In this document: piece after piece, positions 62,866 through 64,000 of the stretch | How positions within the stretch are numbered: the stretch's first letter is position 1 | Layout: every line of letters starts with the position of its first letter | Origin: Pseudomonas farris | Lineage (GTDB): Bacteria > Pseudomonadota > Gammaproteobacteria > Pseudomonadales > Pseudomonadaceae | Length of the DNA: 64,000 nucleotides | Assembly: GCF_019145235.1 (NCBI RefSeq) | Contig: NZ_JAHSTV010000002.1 | Coordinates: 186,001 to 250,000, forward strand | Reading direction: 5' to 3' | The notes under the pieces: model-generated | What the model saw: only the letters and a program-made list of their open reading frames with translations | What the model was told of the DNA's origin: nothing | Databases searched by the model: none | Made by a program: the position numbers and the translations under genes

Positions 62866-64000
62866 CGAGCAACAACGGGCGCTGGCCGGGTTACTCGGCT
62901 TAGGCAACCACTCGGCGCGCAAGAGTCATTACCCGGAACTGGCCGCGCGCCTGGATGAACTGGAAACCGAACGCAACCGCTACAAATGGCTGTTCGAAAA
63001 CGCGGTGCACGGGATCTTCCAGGCCAGCCTGCTGGAGGGCATGCGCGCCGCCAACCCGGCGCTGGCGCGGATGCTCGGCTATCAAAACCCGCAGGAGGTG
63101 CTGTTTTCCCTGACGGACCTGGCGGGCACGTTGTTCGTTGGCGGGGCGCAAGAACTGGAAAGCATCGGCGAAATCCTCCAGCGCGAGCGCAGCCTGCTGG
63201 GTTACGAAACTCAGCTGCGGCGCAAGGACGGCAGCGTTCTCGACGTATTGATGAACCTGCTGCTCAAACCAGATCAGGAAGGCTTGGTGGAAGGTTTTGT
63301 CGCCGACATCACCGAACGAAAACTCGCTCAGCAGCGCCTGCAACAACTCAATGACGAACTGGAGCAACGGGTCACCGCGCGCACCAACGAGTTACTGGAC
63401 GCCAACCGCAACCTGCAACAGCAGATCACCCAGCGCAAACAGATCGCAGAAGCCTTGCGCGATGCCCGTGATGCCGCTGAAGCCGCCAATCGCAGCAAGG
63501 ACAAATACCTCGCCGCCGCCAGTCACGACTTGCTGCAACCGCTCAATGCCGCGCGTTTGCTGATCTCGACCTTGCGCGAACGCAAACTGCCCGACGTCGA
63601 GCAGGTGCTGGTGGAGCGCACGCATCAGGCGCTGGAGGGGGCCGAAGACTTGCTCACCGATCTGCTGGATATTTCCCGGCTCGATCAGGCCGCGGTGAAG
63701 CCGGACATTGCCCTGTACCGCCTCGACGAATTGTTCACGCCACTGGTCTCGGAGTTTCAGTCGGTGGCCGCGGCAGCCGGGTTGAACCTGCGGGTGCACA
63801 TGGGCGATTACGCTATTCATACCGACTTGCGCCTGATGACCCGAATCCTGCGCAACTTCCTCAGCAATGCCTGCCGCTACACCGACGAGGGCTGCATTCT
63901 GCTGGGGGCAAGGCGTCGGGGCGATGCGCTGCGTATCGAAGTCTGGGACACCGGGCGCGGGATTGCGGCGGATCGTCTTGACTCGATCTTCCTCGAGTTC
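62849..64000 (+). CDS. PAS-containing histidine kinase (ErcS-like), cut by the window end
   Basis: At least 384 residues in frame from the ATG at 62849, inside the end of ercA. A PAS domain occupies about residues 48-155 (YKWLFENAVHGIFQASLLEGMRAANPALARMLGY ... VEGFVADITERK), then a coiled coil (LEQRVTARTNELLDANRNLQQQ), HisKA with phospho-His226 in AAASHDLLQPLNAARLLIS, and the start of the ATPase domain (RILRNFLSNACRYTDEG, VWDTGRGI). The HisKA region closely resembles NahK's (SHDLLQPLNAARL), so the two kinases are relatives that may share ErbR. No membrane segment. A receiver domain may lie beyond the window. Confidence 0.87.
   Translation, partial: MAKPSDEQQRALAGLLGLGNHSARKSHYPELAARLDELETERNRYKWLFENAVHGIFQASLLEGMRAANPALARMLGYQNPQEVLFSLTDLAGTLFVGGAQELESIGEILQRERSLLGYETQLRRKDGSVLDVLMNLLLKPDQEGLVEGFVADITERKLAQQRLQQLNDELEQRVTARTNELLDANRNLQQQITQRKQIAEALRDARDAAEAANRSKDKYLAAASHDLLQPLNAARLLISTLRERKLPDVEQVLVERTHQALEGAEDLLTDLLDISRLDQAAVKPDIALYRLDELFTPLVSEFQSVAAAAGLNLRVHMGDYAIHTDLRLMTRILRNFLSNACRYTDEGCILLGARRRGDALRIEVWDTGRGIAADRLDSIFLEF

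Overview
The window is a chromosomal segment of a Pseudomonas, most likely of the P. fluorescens complex. Three things support this: high-GC coding, the bkd (branched-chain keto acid dehydrogenase) and ped/exa/pqq (PQQ-dependent alcohol oxidation) loci in pseudomonad order, and about fifteen intergenic copies of a pseudomonad REP palindrome (GTGGGAGCGGGCTTGCTCGC), mostly as inverted pairs. No rRNA, tRNA, CRISPR array, integrase or insertion-sequence transposase was seen.

Bases 1-15600 hold the start of topB (minus), a DHCW cupin, a DUF427 protein, an MFS transporter with a GMC oxidoreductase and divergent LysR, and a DUF6124 gene behind an elaborately folded leader. These are followed by the glycosylase AlkC, a KefC-like antiporter, and a LysR / PrpF-like isomerase / CitMHS transporter / OprD porin group that looks like a tricarboxylate uptake and isomerisation unit. 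An FKBP isomerase and a terminator close the region.

Bases 15600-29300 are the accessory part. They contain a small S-type pyocin-domain toxin broken by one extra base, with an overlapping probable immunity gene, and the Co/Ni efflux pair dmeR-dmeF. Next is an unusual minus-strand cluster of two HTH-only LuxR-type ORFs, a sensorless histidine kinase, a NarL-type regulator, two paralogous proteins of unknown family and a 66-residue protein, closed by a terminator. A P450/ArsR pair, LysE, LysR, a small membrane protein and an AT-rich glycosyltransferase-like gene follow.

Bases 29300-41400 are core metabolism: ilvE, then bkdA1-bkdA2-bkdB-lpdV with divergent bkdR, so transaminase and keto-acid dehydrogenase for Val/Leu/Ile sit side by side. 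After it comes a sulfide/persulfide detoxification locus (persulfide-dioxygenase-like hydrolase, BigR/SqrR-like ArsR repressor, SQR-like flavoprotein, TSUP permease), then a porin.

Bases 41450-64000 are one large PQQ alcohol-oxidation locus. It contains nosP-nahK, the response regulator ErbR/AgmR, a CxxxCW protein, the PQQ-associated ABC set, cytochrome c550, a periplasmic binding protein, a SoxYZ-like carrier and a Zn hydrolase. It continues with a PedH-type (lanthanide-signature) dehydrogenase, an aldehyde dehydrogenase, pqqA-pqqB-pqqC-pqqE with no pqqD, ercA, and a second hybrid-type kinase cut by the window end. The dehydrogenase oxidises alcohols to aldehydes in the periplasm and passes electrons to the cytochrome. 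The aldehyde dehydrogenase finishes the oxidation, the pqq genes make the cofactor, and NahK/ErbR/terminal kinase probably regulate. Several promoters of this locus share sequence motifs listed below.
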